Assembly (NCBI GenBank): GCA_017792405.1
Contig: CP051231.1
Span: 3,170,062-3,234,061, forward strand
Source: Oceanicola sp.
GTDB taxonomy: Bacteria; Pseudomonadota; Alphaproteobacteria; Rhodobacterales; Rhodobacteraceae
Length of the DNA: 64,000 bases
Reading direction: 5' to 3'
Each line of letters begins with the position of its first letter. Position 1 is the first letter of the stretch. The translations under genes and the position numbers were made by a program. The notes below the pieces were generated by a model, which saw nothing but the letters and a program-made list of their open reading frames with translations, was not told the origin of the DNA and made no database searches. Positions 34,167 to 42,520 of this stretch are shown here, one piece after another.

Positions 34167-35110
34167 CAGTTCTTGGAGGTGTAGTCAGCCATGTTGTCAG
34201 GCGTCACCAGTTCGAAGGGGATGTAGACTTTTTGGTCCACGTCCTCGCCCTTGGAGAGCTTCAGCGCCGCGTCCAGCGCACCGCCACCCTGACCGGCCGC
34301 GTTTTGGAACACGGTCACATCGAGATCACCTGCCGCCATGGCTGCAAGGGCGTCCTGCGTGGCGTCGATACCGCCGACAACGACATCATCCATCGAGATG
34401 CCCGCCGCTTTCATGGCTTGGATGGCGCCGATGGCCATTTCGTCGTTGTTGGCGATGACGGCGTGGAACTCTTCACCGGAGGAGAGCCAGTTGGTCATCA
34501 GGTTCTGGGCCTGATCGCGCGACCAGTTGGCAGTCTGACGGTCGATCTCCTGAATCTCTACCTTGCAATTTCCGGCAGCAATCACGTCATCGATGTCTTG
34601 CGTACGTTGCACGGCGGCCTGGTTGGAGAGCTCGCCCATCATCACGTAGATCTTGGCCGGGTCGGTGCCCTGCTCGGCGAGAATATCGCAGATCTCGATG
34701 GTCTCGAGCGTGCCGGACTCTTCCTCGTTGGAGGCCACGAAGGCCTGATTGTCGGGCAGCGTGTCCACGTTGATCGGCTGGCGGTTCACATAGACCAGCG
34801 GCACACCGGCAGCCTCGGCAGCCGCCGTCATGGCCTCGGTGGCAGACGTGTCGACCGGGTTGACGATGATCGCATCGACGCCGGAGGCCACGAAGTTGTT
34901 GATCTGGTCGAGCTGGCGCGCCACGTCGTTCTGCGCATCCTCGATCTGCACCTCGACACCGTCCATTGCGTCGGCCTGCTCCTGAATGCCGTTGCGAAGA
35001 ACGGTCAGAAAGTTGTCGTCGAAGAGTGCCATCGACACGCCAATGGTCTCGGCCATGGCGCTGGTCGACAGAAGCGAGGCTACGCCCGCTGCGATGAAAG
35101 TCTTTTTCAT
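34166..35110 (-). CDS. Sugar/inositol-type ABC binding protein (MocB/IbpA-like)
   Basis: Periplasmic type-I binding protein of 314 residues. ATG 35110 follows GGGAGGA; the signal peptide is MKKTFIAAGVASLLSTSAMA. Segments IGVSMALFDDNFLTVLRNGI, VDAIIVNPVDTSATEAMTAA, GVPLVYVNRQPINVDTLPDN and AVIANNDEMAIGAIQAMKAA are typical of the inositol/rhizopine-binding group; the FDDNFLT and VNRQP stretches are what I remember from inositol and rhizopine binders. The neighbouring TIM-barrel gene and MocDE-like genes support an inositol-amine or inositol ligand. Ribose-type sugars are the alternative. Confidence 0.82.
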   Translation of the reverse strand: MKKTFIAAGVASLLSTSAMAETIGVSMALFDDNFLTVLRNGIQEQADAMDGVEVQIEDAQNDVARQLDQINNFVASGVDAIIVNPVDTSATEAMTAAAEAAGVPLVYVNRQPINVDTLPDNQAFVASNEEESGTLETIEICDILAEQGTDPAKIYVMMGELSNQAAVQRTQDIDDVIAAGNCKVEIQEIDRQTANWSRDQAQNLMTNWLSSGEEFHAVIANNDEMAIGAIQAMKAAGISMDDVVVGGIDATQDALAAMAAGDLDVTVFQNAAGQGGGALDAALKLSKGEDVDQKVYIPFELVTPDNMADYTSKN

Positions 35111-35186
35111 TGGTTTCCTCCCAATTCGGGTGTCCGGCTCACCCGTCCTTGCTGCCGGATGCCCCATCGGGGCGACGACCCTCACC

Positions 35187-36002
35187 TCACGCGGCCTCTT
35201 CCGCGAGCTGCGAGGAAATGAACTCGAAAGAGGCGCGTAACGCTGCCTCCGGATCACCCAAGGTATGAACTTCGGCTGAGAAGCATTCGTAAGACACCGG
35301 GCCATCGTAGCCTGCCGCCAGAAGCGCACGCAGTTGCTCGATGTTGCCCAACCGGTCCGCCGCATCCACCAGAACACGGTGCTCATCTTCCATGTTCTCG
35401 ATGCCCAGCGCCGGGTCGATGACACCGGAGATATGCACGATGCCCGTCCGATCAGGGTAGATCGGACCACCCTCCGCGAGAGCGTGATGGAACGTATCAT
35501 GCACAATCCTGAACTGCGCGGCGGCATTTAGCGCGTCGATGGTCTCTACCAGTTCGGTCTTGGAGCGGAGCGAGGAACGCGGAAAGCCGAGAGGCTCGAC
35601 CAGTGCCACAAGGCCCGCATCCGCCAGAATGGGCTGGATCTCCTTCAGCGCGATCCGCAGGTTGGCGTGGCGCTCGCCATTTCCGGTTTGCGTGCCATCG
35701 TTGCGGGGAATGAGGCTGATGGTCTCGGCCCCGGCCTCCAGCGCAGTCGCGATGAGCGCACACACTTCAGTGGCAATCGCGTCCGACCAGCTGTTGAAGG
35801 GGTAGACTTGGCTCAGACCCACAAGGCGTAGGCCCTTGTCGCGGGCCATCGCTCCGGCAGAGGCCGGATCAGCACCGTCGAACAGTGGCCGCTCGATATC
35901 GTTCCTGACTTCGACGCCGACGCAGCCGAGGTTGGCGGCCAGATCAAGCAGCTCGACATAGGTGAGCCGCGGCACGGTCATGTGATTGATCGCTGTTTGC
36001 AT
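35187..36002 (-). CDS. Sugar phosphate isomerase/epimerase-family TIM barrel (IolI/MocC-like)
   Basis: AP-endonuclease-2-fold TIM barrel of 271 residues, the family of inosose isomerase (IolI), inosose dehydratase (IolE) and MocC. ATG 36002. Likely metal ligands are Glu136 (VALVEPLGF), Asp169 and His172 (IVHDTFHH), His190 (IVHISG) and Glu239 (SYECFS). The starting segment PRLTYVELLDLAANLGCVGV is typical. It stands 76 bases upstream of the binding-protein gene in the same direction, so it probably acts on the imported cyclitol or sugar. Whether it isomerises or dehydrates cannot be said. Confidence 0.82.
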   Translation of the reverse strand: MQTAINHMTVPRLTYVELLDLAANLGCVGVEVRNDIERPLFDGADPASAGAMARDKGLRLVGLSQVYPFNSWSDAIATEVCALIATALEAGAETISLIPRNDGTQTGNGERHANLRIALKEIQPILADAGLVALVEPLGFPRSSLRSKTELVETIDALNAAAQFRIVHDTFHHALAEGGPIYPDRTGIVHISGVIDPALGIENMEDEHRVLVDAADRLGNIEQLRALLAAGYDGPVSYECFSAEVHTLGDPEAALRASFEFISSQLAEEAA

Positions 36003-36083
36003 CTAACGCTCCTCCCTCGGCCTCATGCCAAAGCACGAGGCGACCTCCGAGGCATGTTCTGCGCCTGTGTATGCGAGTCGGTC

Positions 36084-36103
36084 AATCTTGCGACGGCAAG
36101 ATT
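36084..36103 (-). terminator. Stem-loop downstream of LacI gene
   Basis: AATCTTGC (36084-36091) pairs with GCAAGATT (36096-36103) around GACG: an 8-bp perfect stem, 50 bases past the LacI stop (minus strand) and 80 bases before the TIM-barrel start. No T-run, so it may be a weak terminator or part of the leader of the next transcript. Confidence 0.4.
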
Positions 36104-36112
36104 TCCTCATGC

Positions 36113-36143
36113 ATGACGTCATTCGCCCTCATGGGAATGACGT
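36113..36143. promoter_or_regulatory. Palindrome cluster, candidate LacI operator
   Basis: ATGACGTCAT (36113-36122) is a perfect 10-bp palindrome. It also provides the left arm of a longer repeat: ACGTCATTC (36116-36124) and GAATGACGT (36135-36143), 9 bp each with a 10-base spacer. It lies between the LacI gene and the TIM-barrel/ABC genes, where a LacI-type regulator would bind to control the transport part of the cluster. Confidence 0.5.
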
Positions 36144-36153
36144 TAATCCATCA

Positions 36154-37182
36154 TTACAGCAGTTCCGGAAGAATGATCTCCGGGGTGAGGAACTTTTGCT
36201 CGACGGCAGTCGATCCGGCCTCTGACCGGGAGCGTAGGGACAGCGCGACCAATTCGCGGCACAGTGCTTCGAGCGGGGTGGCGATGACCATCTGAACGTA
36301 GCCCTCCAACAACCCGGCACGGCTGTCGGCTGTCAACTCGTTGACAACGAGCCCGACCTTGCCGGGTGGGCGCGTCTCGCGCAGGGCGGCGATGGCTCCC
36401 TCCATCCCGCCGCCCGCCACGTAGATACCACGCAAATCCTGCTGCCGCTCCAGCAGGTTCAGTGTTGCCTCGTACGTCAGCTGCCGCGTCTCGAGGTTCA
36501 CAAGCGTTTCCTTGACCGATGAGGCAGGCGCGCCCTCCCGCATATAGGCCCGAAACCCGACCTCCCGCAGGTCGTGCCCATGCCATCGGTTGCCGCCGAC
36601 GAAGATGGCATAACTGCCCGGTGCCGCGCCGCGCGTGAGCATCCATGCCGCTTGCCGCCCAACTTTTATGTTGTTCAAACCAATGTAGTTTCTGCGAATG
36701 CCCTGGGCGAAGTCGTTGAGCAGCGAGAAGGTTGGAACACCGTTTTGGGCCAGATCTTGCACAACCTTGTCCAGCGACTGGTGATTCACCGCCACAGCCC
36801 CGACGGCATCAACCCGCGCGCCCACCTCGGCCAACAGGCTGGCAAACTCCTCGGGGGACTGAGACTGCGCGTAGCGCACCACCAGCCGCCCGCGAACGTC
36901 AGTACGCTCCTCGAGCGCCTGCTCCATCGTGGCCTGAAACGCCCGGTAGAAGGGTTGCTTTTCCTTGATGAGGATCAGGCCAATCTTGTGATCAGGGACG
37001 GAAGCGACGAGGCGCTGATCGATCAACCCGCGCGCATGATACCCCACACGGCGGGCTGCCTCGGCGATCTTGCGCAGAGTCTCGTCGCGCACCTTGCTAC
37101 GCCCATTGAGCGCCCGGTCCACCGTGGCTGGGCTCACGCCCGCCTCGCGCGCCACGTCCCTGATGGTCGGCCGGTTCGCCAT
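36154..37182 (-). CDS. LacI-family transcriptional regulator (first of two paralogues)
   Basis: Regulator of 342 residues from ATG 37182. The LacI helix-turn-helix and hinge helix are PTIRDVAREAGVSPATVDRA, LNGRSKVRDETLRKIAEAAR (residues 4-44). The effector domain belongs to the periplasmic-binding fold (IGLILIKEKQPFYRAFQATM). Long stretches match the LacI protein at 38838-39857, for example VNLETRQ, TYEATL, YVAGGGMEGAIAALRE, RWHGH and ATPLE/ATPLK, so the two are recent paralogues flanking the Rieske and oxygenase genes. It sits between those genes and the TIM-barrel/ABC genes on the same strand. Confidence 0.92.
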   Translation of the reverse strand: MANRPTIRDVAREAGVSPATVDRALNGRSKVRDETLRKIAEAARRVGYHARGLIDQRLVASVPDHKIGLILIKEKQPFYRAFQATMEQALEERTDVRGRLVVRYAQSQSPEEFASLLAEVGARVDAVGAVAVNHQSLDKVVQDLAQNGVPTFSLLNDFAQGIRRNYIGLNNIKVGRQAAWMLTRGAAPGSYAIFVGGNRWHGHDLREVGFRAYMREGAPASSVKETLVNLETRQLTYEATLNLLERQQDLRGIYVAGGGMEGAIAALRETRPPGKVGLVVNELTADSRAGLLEGYVQMVIATPLEALCRELVALSLRSRSEAGSTAVEQKFLTPEIILPELL

Positions 37183-37271
37183 GATATCCTCCCTCCGATA
37201 AACGGATGAGGCATTTCAGCACGAATGATGTGTTTTCGGCAAGGCGCTAGCTTGAGGCCGGTAGCGCCCCT

Positions 37272-37580
37272 TTACACTTCGATCATCACCCGACCTGCTT
37301 CGATCTTCACCGAATAGGTGTTGAGGTTCACGCAAGCAGGCGCACGCAGGGCCTCGCCCGTTCGATAATCGAAGGTCGCGTTGTGCTTCGGGCATTCGAT
37401 CTCGTATTCCATCACCAACCCGTCTTCGAGGTGCACCTTCTCATGAGTGCAAAGCCCATCCGTGCAGTAAAAAGCCCCGTCCGGCGCGTGGTATATGGCA
37501 AAGGTCTTTCCGTCATGGTCGAAGCGGATCAGGTCCTCTTCGTCGATCTCATCGGTTGCGCAAGCGTCGATCCAGGCCAT
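37272..37580 (-). CDS. Rieske [2Fe-2S] ferredoxin (MocE-like)
   Basis: Electron carrier of 102 residues. The Rieske cluster ligands are Cys44 and His46 (GLCTHEKVHL) and Cys63 and His66 (ECPKHNATFDYRTG). Small stand-alone Rieske ferredoxins of this kind feed electrons to oxygenases. The gene follows the membrane oxygenase gene by 43 bases in the same direction, so it is the likely electron donor, as MocE is for MocD in rhizopine catabolism. No ferredoxin reductase (MocF) is encoded in the window, so electrons must come from a reductase elsewhere. Confidence 0.88.
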   Translation of the reverse strand: MAWIDACATDEIDEEDLIRFDHDGKTFAIYHAPDGAFYCTDGLCTHEKVHLEDGLVMEYEIECPKHNATFDYRTGEALRAPACVNLNTYSVKIEAGRVMIEV

Positions 37581-37623
37581 GTGTCAGGCTCCTCCCGGTC
37601 GGTGTTTTTGGAAATTGCAGGGT

Positions 37624-38700
37624 TTATTCGGCGGCCGCGCCCAGCGCGGAGGCATGAAAATCCTCCCGATAAGGCTTGGCAGAGGCGGGCAACTCGCGCT
37701 TGAGGAAGAAGTCCTCATAGGCAAGCTGTCGCTTCAGCACAGGCCACATCTCGGCATAGGCCGCCCAGATCGAAGGGTTGGGCGCGGGCAGGTCATGCTT
37801 GATCGCTTCATGCAGCTCCGGCAGCCGGTGATAGGGCACCATGGGGTACATGTGATGCTCGACGTGATAGTTCATGTTCCAGTAGATGAACCGGCTGATC
37901 GGATTGATGTAAACGGTACGGCTATTGAGCCGGTGGTCGGTCACGTTGTCAGCAAGGCCGCCATGCTGCATAAGCCCGGTCATGATGTGGTGCCATGCGC
38001 CATAGAGCCGGGGCAGGCCAATCACCATCAGCGGCAGCAGCGACCATGTGACAAGCGCCAGCAGGATCGTTGCGGCATAGATCGCAGTCCATATCCGCGC
38101 CACGCGAATGGCCTTGGGTTGTTCACTCTCGGGGATGTAATCGGCCTCTTCCGGGTGAATGCGCCCGGAGGCGTTGTAGAGCATCCGGCCCCAGCCGTGC
38201 CATGCGTCGATGATGCCAAAGAAGTTGAGAAAGATCCGGAACAACGCGGGCGGGCGCATCACGGCGATCTCGGGGTCGCGGCCAACGATGATCGTATCGG
38301 TGTGGTGCCGCGCGTGCGACCACCGCCAGCTCACCGGATTGCGGATCATGCAAAAGCAGGCGACCTGATAGAGCCAGTCGTTGTATTGCCGGGTCTTGAA
38401 GGCGGTGCCGTGTGAGCACTCGTGCCAGCGAGAATCCATCGCCGAGCCGTAAAGCACGCCATAGGCCAGCCAGAAGGGGGCCGACCACCATGAAGGCCAG
38501 AGCGCGATGCCGATGCCCGCAAAGAGCACCATGCAGCCGAAAAGGATGAATGTATCGCGGATCGCGGGCTGATCGGCCCGCTGCATCAGCGCTTTCATCT
38601 CCTTGCGGGGAAGGTCGGTGTGATACCACTCTGCCGCCGCAAGGCCGCTCTCAACAGCACGCTTTGCATCAGGTCCGAGCAGTGAGTAATCGCGTGCCAT
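37624..38700 (-). CDS. Membrane di-iron fatty-acid-desaturase-family oxygenase (MocD-like)
   Basis: Integral-membrane non-heme di-iron enzyme of 358 residues. The histidine boxes are visible: HECSH at 93-97, HARHH at 129-133 and HVEHH at 279-283, with further His at HH (237-238) and H256. Hydrophobic segments lie at about 50-70, 74-88 and 205-235. MocD of Sinorhizobium meliloti, a hydrocarbon-oxygenase-like enzyme needed to demethylate 3-O-methyl-scyllo-inosamine, has the same fold and the same Rieske partner. An ordinary lipid or alkane hydroxylase is the alternative; the inositol-type transporter next door favours the MocD reading. Confidence 0.82.
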   Translation of the reverse strand: MARDYSLLGPDAKRAVESGLAAAEWYHTDLPRKEMKALMQRADQPAIRDTFILFGCMVLFAGIGIALWPSWWSAPFWLAYGVLYGSAMDSRWHECSHGTAFKTRQYNDWLYQVACFCMIRNPVSWRWSHARHHTDTIIVGRDPEIAVMRPPALFRIFLNFFGIIDAWHGWGRMLYNASGRIHPEEADYIPESEQPKAIRVARIWTAIYAATILLALVTWSLLPLMVIGLPRLYGAWHHIMTGLMQHGGLADNVTDHRLNSRTVYINPISRFIYWNMNYHVEHHMYPMVPYHRLPELHEAIKHDLPAPNPSIWAAYAEMWPVLKRQLAYEDFFLKRELPASAKPYREDFHASALGAAAE

Positions 38701-38837
38701 ATGATCCTCCCAGAGCCAGTGTTGGGGGAGACGATAACTGAAGGGAGGCTGGATTCGCGAAGATTCTCGTTTCCCTTCGCATCAGAATACATCAGCATTG
38801 GCGGTGAAAACTGAGGTCATTGCATCAGGAGCTTTGC

Positions 38838-39857
38838 GTGGGACAGCGCCCAACCATCCGCGATCTGGCCCGCGCTGCCGGGGTTGGCACGGCCACTGCG
38901 GACCGGGTCCTGCACGGGCGCGGTAATGTCTCGGACAGGATGCGGCAAAGGATCGTCGAGGCCGCGGAGCGCATTGGCTACCGCCTCCCATCGGACACTG
39001 GGGCGCCTTCGGCCCCGTTAAGGAGGATCAATCTTGGTTTCGTTCTGCACAAACCGTCGCAGAGTTTCTACCAGCGGTTCGCGACGGAGATAAAAGCGGC
39101 ATGCGCGGCCCATCCAGCGGCAAACATCACACCGCACATCGAGTACTCCGCCTCGCAATCACCTGATGATTTCTGCGCCGCGATCACCCGCGCCGCCCAG
39201 AACACACAAGCCGTTGCGGCCACGGCCATCAACCATCCGTCACTTTCACGGTTGGTGACCGAACTTCAGGCACAGGGCACGCCGGTCTACTCGCTGCTGA
39301 ACGATTTTGGTGGCCGCGCCGGGGCGGGCTACTTCGGGCTCGACAACATGAAAGTCGGGCGCATCGCGGGCTGGATGATGGCCCTGCGACTTCAAAGGCC
39401 CGGCCGCGTGGGCATCTTCGTCGGTGGCACGCGATGGCACGGTCACTCCTTGCGGGAAACAGGCTTCCGCAATGCGTTGCACGAATATGCCCCGCAGATC
39501 GCAATCGCTGACACGGTGGTGAACCTCGAGACCCGGCAGGTGACATATGAGGCGACGCTCGACCTGCTGACCCGCCACAGCGACCTCGCCGGTCTCTACG
39601 TGGCGGGAGGCGGCATGGAGGGGGCCATCGCCGCCCTGCGAGAGGTTCGACCACCGAACAAGGTGGCGCTGATCGTCAACGAATTGACCCCCGAAAGCCA
39701 AAATGCACTTGCCGACCGCTACGCCCTGATGTGCGTCGCCACCCCTCTGAAAGAACTCTGCGCTGCCTTGGTCGACTGTATGACGCAGGCTCAAGCTCTT
39801 GAGGTTTCCTCGCCAACGCTCTTCGAGCCCAACCTGCTCTTGCCCGAGTCCTTCTGA
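38838..39857 (+). CDS. LacI-family transcriptional regulator (second paralogue)
   Basis: Regulator of 339 residues. I prefer GTG 38838 (MGQRPTIRDLARAAG), six bases after AGGAG; a TTG at 38820 would add six residues with no ribosome site. Helix-turn-helix and hinge are PTIRDLARAAGVGTATADRV, LHGRGNVSDRMRQRIVEAAE. The effector domain (VALIVNELTPESQNALADRY, TLDLLTRHSDLAGLYVAGGG) is strongly similar to the LacI protein at 36154-37182. Divergent from the oxygenase gene across 137 bases, so it probably controls the oxygenase-Rieske pair and perhaps the whole array. Confidence 0.9.
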   Translation: MGQRPTIRDLARAAGVGTATADRVLHGRGNVSDRMRQRIVEAAERIGYRLPSDTGAPSAPLRRINLGFVLHKPSQSFYQRFATEIKAACAAHPAANITPHIEYSASQSPDDFCAAITRAAQNTQAVAATAINHPSLSRLVTELQAQGTPVYSLLNDFGGRAGAGYFGLDNMKVGRIAGWMMALRLQRPGRVGIFVGGTRWHGHSLRETGFRNALHEYAPQIAIADTVVNLETRQVTYEATLDLLTRHSDLAGLYVAGGGMEGAIAALREVRPPNKVALIVNELTPESQNALADRYALMCVATPLKELCAALVDCMTQAQALEVSSPTLFEPNLLLPESF

Positions 39858-39868
39858 CGTTGCCCCTC

Positions 39869-40630
39869 CTAGGCGGGAACGACCGTATCTCCGCCGCCAA
39901 CCTGCACCACGTCCAGACCGGTCTCGAAGAGGTCGCTCAAAACAGCGCCGGTCATCTTCAACTGGCGCGGCCCGGTGGTAACGATCTGGCCATCCTTCAT
40001 GGCAATGATCCGGTCGGCATAGCGTGCGGCGGCGGGCAGATCATGCATGACGATAATAATGCTGCGCTGGCCCTCACCGGGGCGCGACATACCGTGCAGT
40101 CGTTCCATCAAATCGCGCACATGGCGCGGATCGAGGGCTGCGAGGGGTTCATCGAGCAGGAGCCAAGGAGTTTCCTGCGCCCAAGCCATGGCAACGAAAG
40201 CGCGCTGGCGCTGGCCGCCAGAGAGGCTGTCGATCTGGCGGGATGCGAGGCCTTCGAGGTCGAACTGCGAGAGCGCCTCCGCAATCACCTCGCGGTCGCG
40301 AGCAGTGGGGCGGCCCTTGTGGTAGGTCCAGCGACCGAAGCTCACGAGATCTTCGACGGTCAAACGCGCCGTGACGCGGTCCGACTGCATGAGCAACGCC
40401 ACGAGTCGCGCCCGCTCTTCCGGCCGGATGCGCGCCACATCGCGGCCTTCCACCTCCACCTGCCCTGCAGTGGCGGGCAGAAGCCCGGCGATGGCGTGTA
40501 GAAGCGTCGACTTTCCAGCGCCATTCGGCCCGATCAGCGCGGTGATGCCGCCATGCCCGAAGCGCAGCGACAGGTCGGTGAGCACGGGCTTGGTGCCGCG
40601 CATAACAGTGAGGTTGGCGATGCGGATCAT
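39869..40630 (-). CDS. Iron-complex ABC transporter ATPase (FecE/FepC-like)
   Basis: ATPase of 253 residues for import of a ferric siderophore or heme. ATG 40630 overlaps the permease stop by ATGA. Walker A is LIGPNGAGKSTLLHAIAGLL (about residues 34-53), the Q-loop region VALLMQSDRVTARLTVEDLV is typical of FepC/YclP, signature DSLSGGQRQRAFVAMAWAQE, Walker B WLLLDEPLAALD, and the H-loop IIIVMHDLPAAARYAD. Last gene of a four-gene minus-strand operon; converges on the second LacI gene. Confidence 0.92.
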   Translation of the reverse strand: MIRIANLTVMRGTKPVLTDLSLRFGHGGITALIGPNGAGKSTLLHAIAGLLPATAGQVEVEGRDVARIRPEERARLVALLMQSDRVTARLTVEDLVSFGRWTYHKGRPTARDREVIAEALSQFDLEGLASRQIDSLSGGQRQRAFVAMAWAQETPWLLLDEPLAALDPRHVRDLMERLHGMSRPGEGQRSIIIVMHDLPAAARYADRIIAMKDGQIVTTGPRQLKMTGAVLSDLFETGLDVVQVGGGDTVVPA

Positions 40631-41574
40631 CTGGCTGACCTTCGGAGGAGGAGGAACAAAAAGAGCAGGCCGCCCAAAAACTCGACTACGACCGAAAGCG
40701 AAGATTGCAGGCCGAGGAGGCGCTCGAACATGAACTGGCCTGCCAAGAGGATGGCCGCTCCGATCAGGGCCGCAGCAGGGATCAAGACCGCGTGCCGCCA
40801 CGTGCCGCAGAACCGATAGGCGAGGCTCGCCGCGATCAGGCCCAGAAAGGTCACCGGACCGACGAGTGCGGTGGAAAGCGCCACGAGGAGCGCAACGAGG
40901 CTTAGCCCCGCTAACACCACCTTGTCGTGATCCAGGCCAATGCCCCGCGCCGTCTGCCGCCCAAGACCTGCCGCATCGAGCGAAGGCGCCAACCAAAGGG
41001 CCGCCCCGAGCGCGAGGATGAGAGTAACCCCGGCGATGGTGAGCACCTGCGAATTGACGGCAGTGAAACTGGCGATGCTCGCCTGCTGAACGATGGCAAA
41101 CTCGGACGGGTCGAGCAGCCGCTGCGCAAAGCTTGTGAGCCCCCGCAGGAAAATGCCGAGGATAACCCCCGTGAGCACCATTCTTAGAATGTCTCCTGCG
41201 CCGCGCCTGAGCAGGAGCGTAAACAACGCGAGGCTGACTGCCACCAGACAGGCCGCCTCTGCGATGAACTGGAGCAGCGGTGGAATGGCGGCCTGTACCG
41301 AGCCACCGAAGAGCAAGACCAACGCCGTCTGGATGAAGACAAAGAGCGCGTCGAAACCGACGATCCCGGGGGTCAGCAGCCGGTTTTCCGTCAAGGTCTG
41401 AAAGATCACCGTGGCAGCCCCGATGGCCGCGCCGACCACCACGAGCGAGGCAAGTTTGCCTACCCGCAGGGTCAGGATGAACTCCACCGGTGCCTTCAAA
41501 TTCCACGCAAGGAAAAGGGCCGCGAGGCCTGTCAGCATCAGTGCAAGGGGGATGAGGCGGCGGCGGTCAGGCAT
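40627..41574 (-). CDS. Iron-complex ABC permease (FecCD family), second
   Basis: FecCD-family membrane subunit of 315 residues from ATG 41574 (MPDRRRLIPLALML), which overlaps the previous permease by eight bases; an ATG at 41595 would add seven residues. About nine hydrophobic segments. Motifs include GFDALFVFIQTALVLLFGG, VLTGVILGIFLRGLTSFAQR, QTARGIGLDHDKVVLAGLSL and the conserved ALVGPVTFLGLIAASLAYRF. It forms a heterodimer with the other permease. Confidence 0.88.
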   Translation of the reverse strand: MPDRRRLIPLALMLTGLAALFLAWNLKAPVEFILTLRVGKLASLVVVGAAIGAATVIFQTLTENRLLTPGIVGFDALFVFIQTALVLLFGGSVQAAIPPLLQFIAEAACLVAVSLALFTLLLRRGAGDILRMVLTGVILGIFLRGLTSFAQRLLDPSEFAIVQQASIASFTAVNSQVLTIAGVTLILALGAALWLAPSLDAAGLGRQTARGIGLDHDKVVLAGLSLVALLVALSTALVGPVTFLGLIAASLAYRFCGTWRHAVLIPAAALIGAAILLAGQFMFERLLGLQSSLSVVVEFLGGLLFLFLLLRRSAR

Positions 41575-42520
41575 GTGCACGTCGCGGAGCGGCATTGAGC
41601 AGCCATAGGAACAGTCCCGCACCGAAGACGGCAAAGATCGTGCCGGCCGGAATTTCGTAGGGCCAGCGGATCAGGCGGCCGAGAATATCGCACGCCAGAA
41701 CCGCACTTGCCCCGAGCCATGCGGTAAGCGGCAGATTGCGACGTAGATTATCGCCCCGGAGCCGCGAGATGATGTTGGGCACCACAAGCCCTACAAAGGG
41801 GATAGCCCCAACCGTGACGACAACGGCAGCGGTGATGATGGCCACCAGCAGCAGCCCGGCCAGCAGGGTTTGCCGGTAGTTCAGCCCGAGGCTGCGGGCC
41901 GCGTCTTCGCCCAGTCCCAGCAGGGTGATGCGGTCTGCGGCCAGGTAGAGCAACGGGGCCAAAACGGCGACAATCCAGAGCAGTTCGTAGCGGCCCGCCA
42001 GCACGCCCGAGAACTCGCCCGACATCCACGTGCCGAGATACTGCACAAGGTCGGTTGTCCAGGCGACCCACAGCGCTGCCGCTCCCAGAATTCCGCCGTA
42101 GATCAGCCCCACAAGTGGAAGAAGCACAGGGTCGCGCCGGGGCACGTGGCGGGCCAAGACCATGAAGCAGAGAGTTCCAACGAGTGCCGCAGCGGCTGCC
42201 ACGCTCATCTTGACCATCATTGATGCGCCCGGCGCGATCAGGGTGACCGCAAGCAGCCCGAGCATGGCCGCCTCAGGCGTGCCGACTAGCCCCGGCTCCA
42301 CCAGCCGGTTCTGCACCGCCATCTGCACGACCACCCCGGCCAGCGCCAACCCGGCTCCGGCCAACAAGGCGGCAAGAGTGCGCGGCAGGCGGCTGACGGC
42401 GATCAGCAGGCCGCCATCGACATCACCCGAAAAGAGGCTCGCCGCCCCGATCAGCACCGAGGCGCAGATCAGGGCGGCGAGGATCAGTCCGGCGGTCAGC
42501 CAGAGCGTGACCGGTTTCAA
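41567..42520 (-). CDS. Iron-complex ABC permease (FecCD family), first
   Basis: FecCD-family permease of 317 residues. No ATG is available before the first membrane helix, so the start is TTG 42520, overlapping the binding-protein stop as TTGA. That implies translational coupling and reduced initiation. Motifs are LAGAGLALAGVVVQMAVQNR, PGLVGTPEAAMLGLLAVTLI, ARSLGLNYRQTLLAGLLLVA and TVGAIPFVGLVVPNIISRLR, all characteristic of BtuC/FecCD permeases. Confidence 0.9.
   Translation of the reverse strand: MKPVTLWLTAGLILAALICASVLIGAASLFSGDVDGGLLIAVSRLPRTLAALLAGAGLALAGVVVQMAVQNRLVEPGLVGTPEAAMLGLLAVTLIAPGASMMVKMSVAAAAALVGTLCFMVLARHVPRRDPVLLPLVGLIYGGILGAAALWVAWTTDLVQYLGTWMSGEFSGVLAGRYELLWIVAVLAPLLYLAADRITLLGLGEDAARSLGLNYRQTLLAGLLLVAIITAAVVVTVGAIPFVGLVVPNIISRLRGDNLRRNLPLTAWLGASAVLACDILGRLIRWPYEIPAGTIFAVFGAGLFLWLLNAAPRRAHA

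Noticed and set aside
38757..38780. GCGAAG/CTTCGC repeat as LacI operator before the oxygenase gene
   Set aside because: Short arms with a 12-base spacer and no similarity to the 36113-36143 palindrome; not enough to call.
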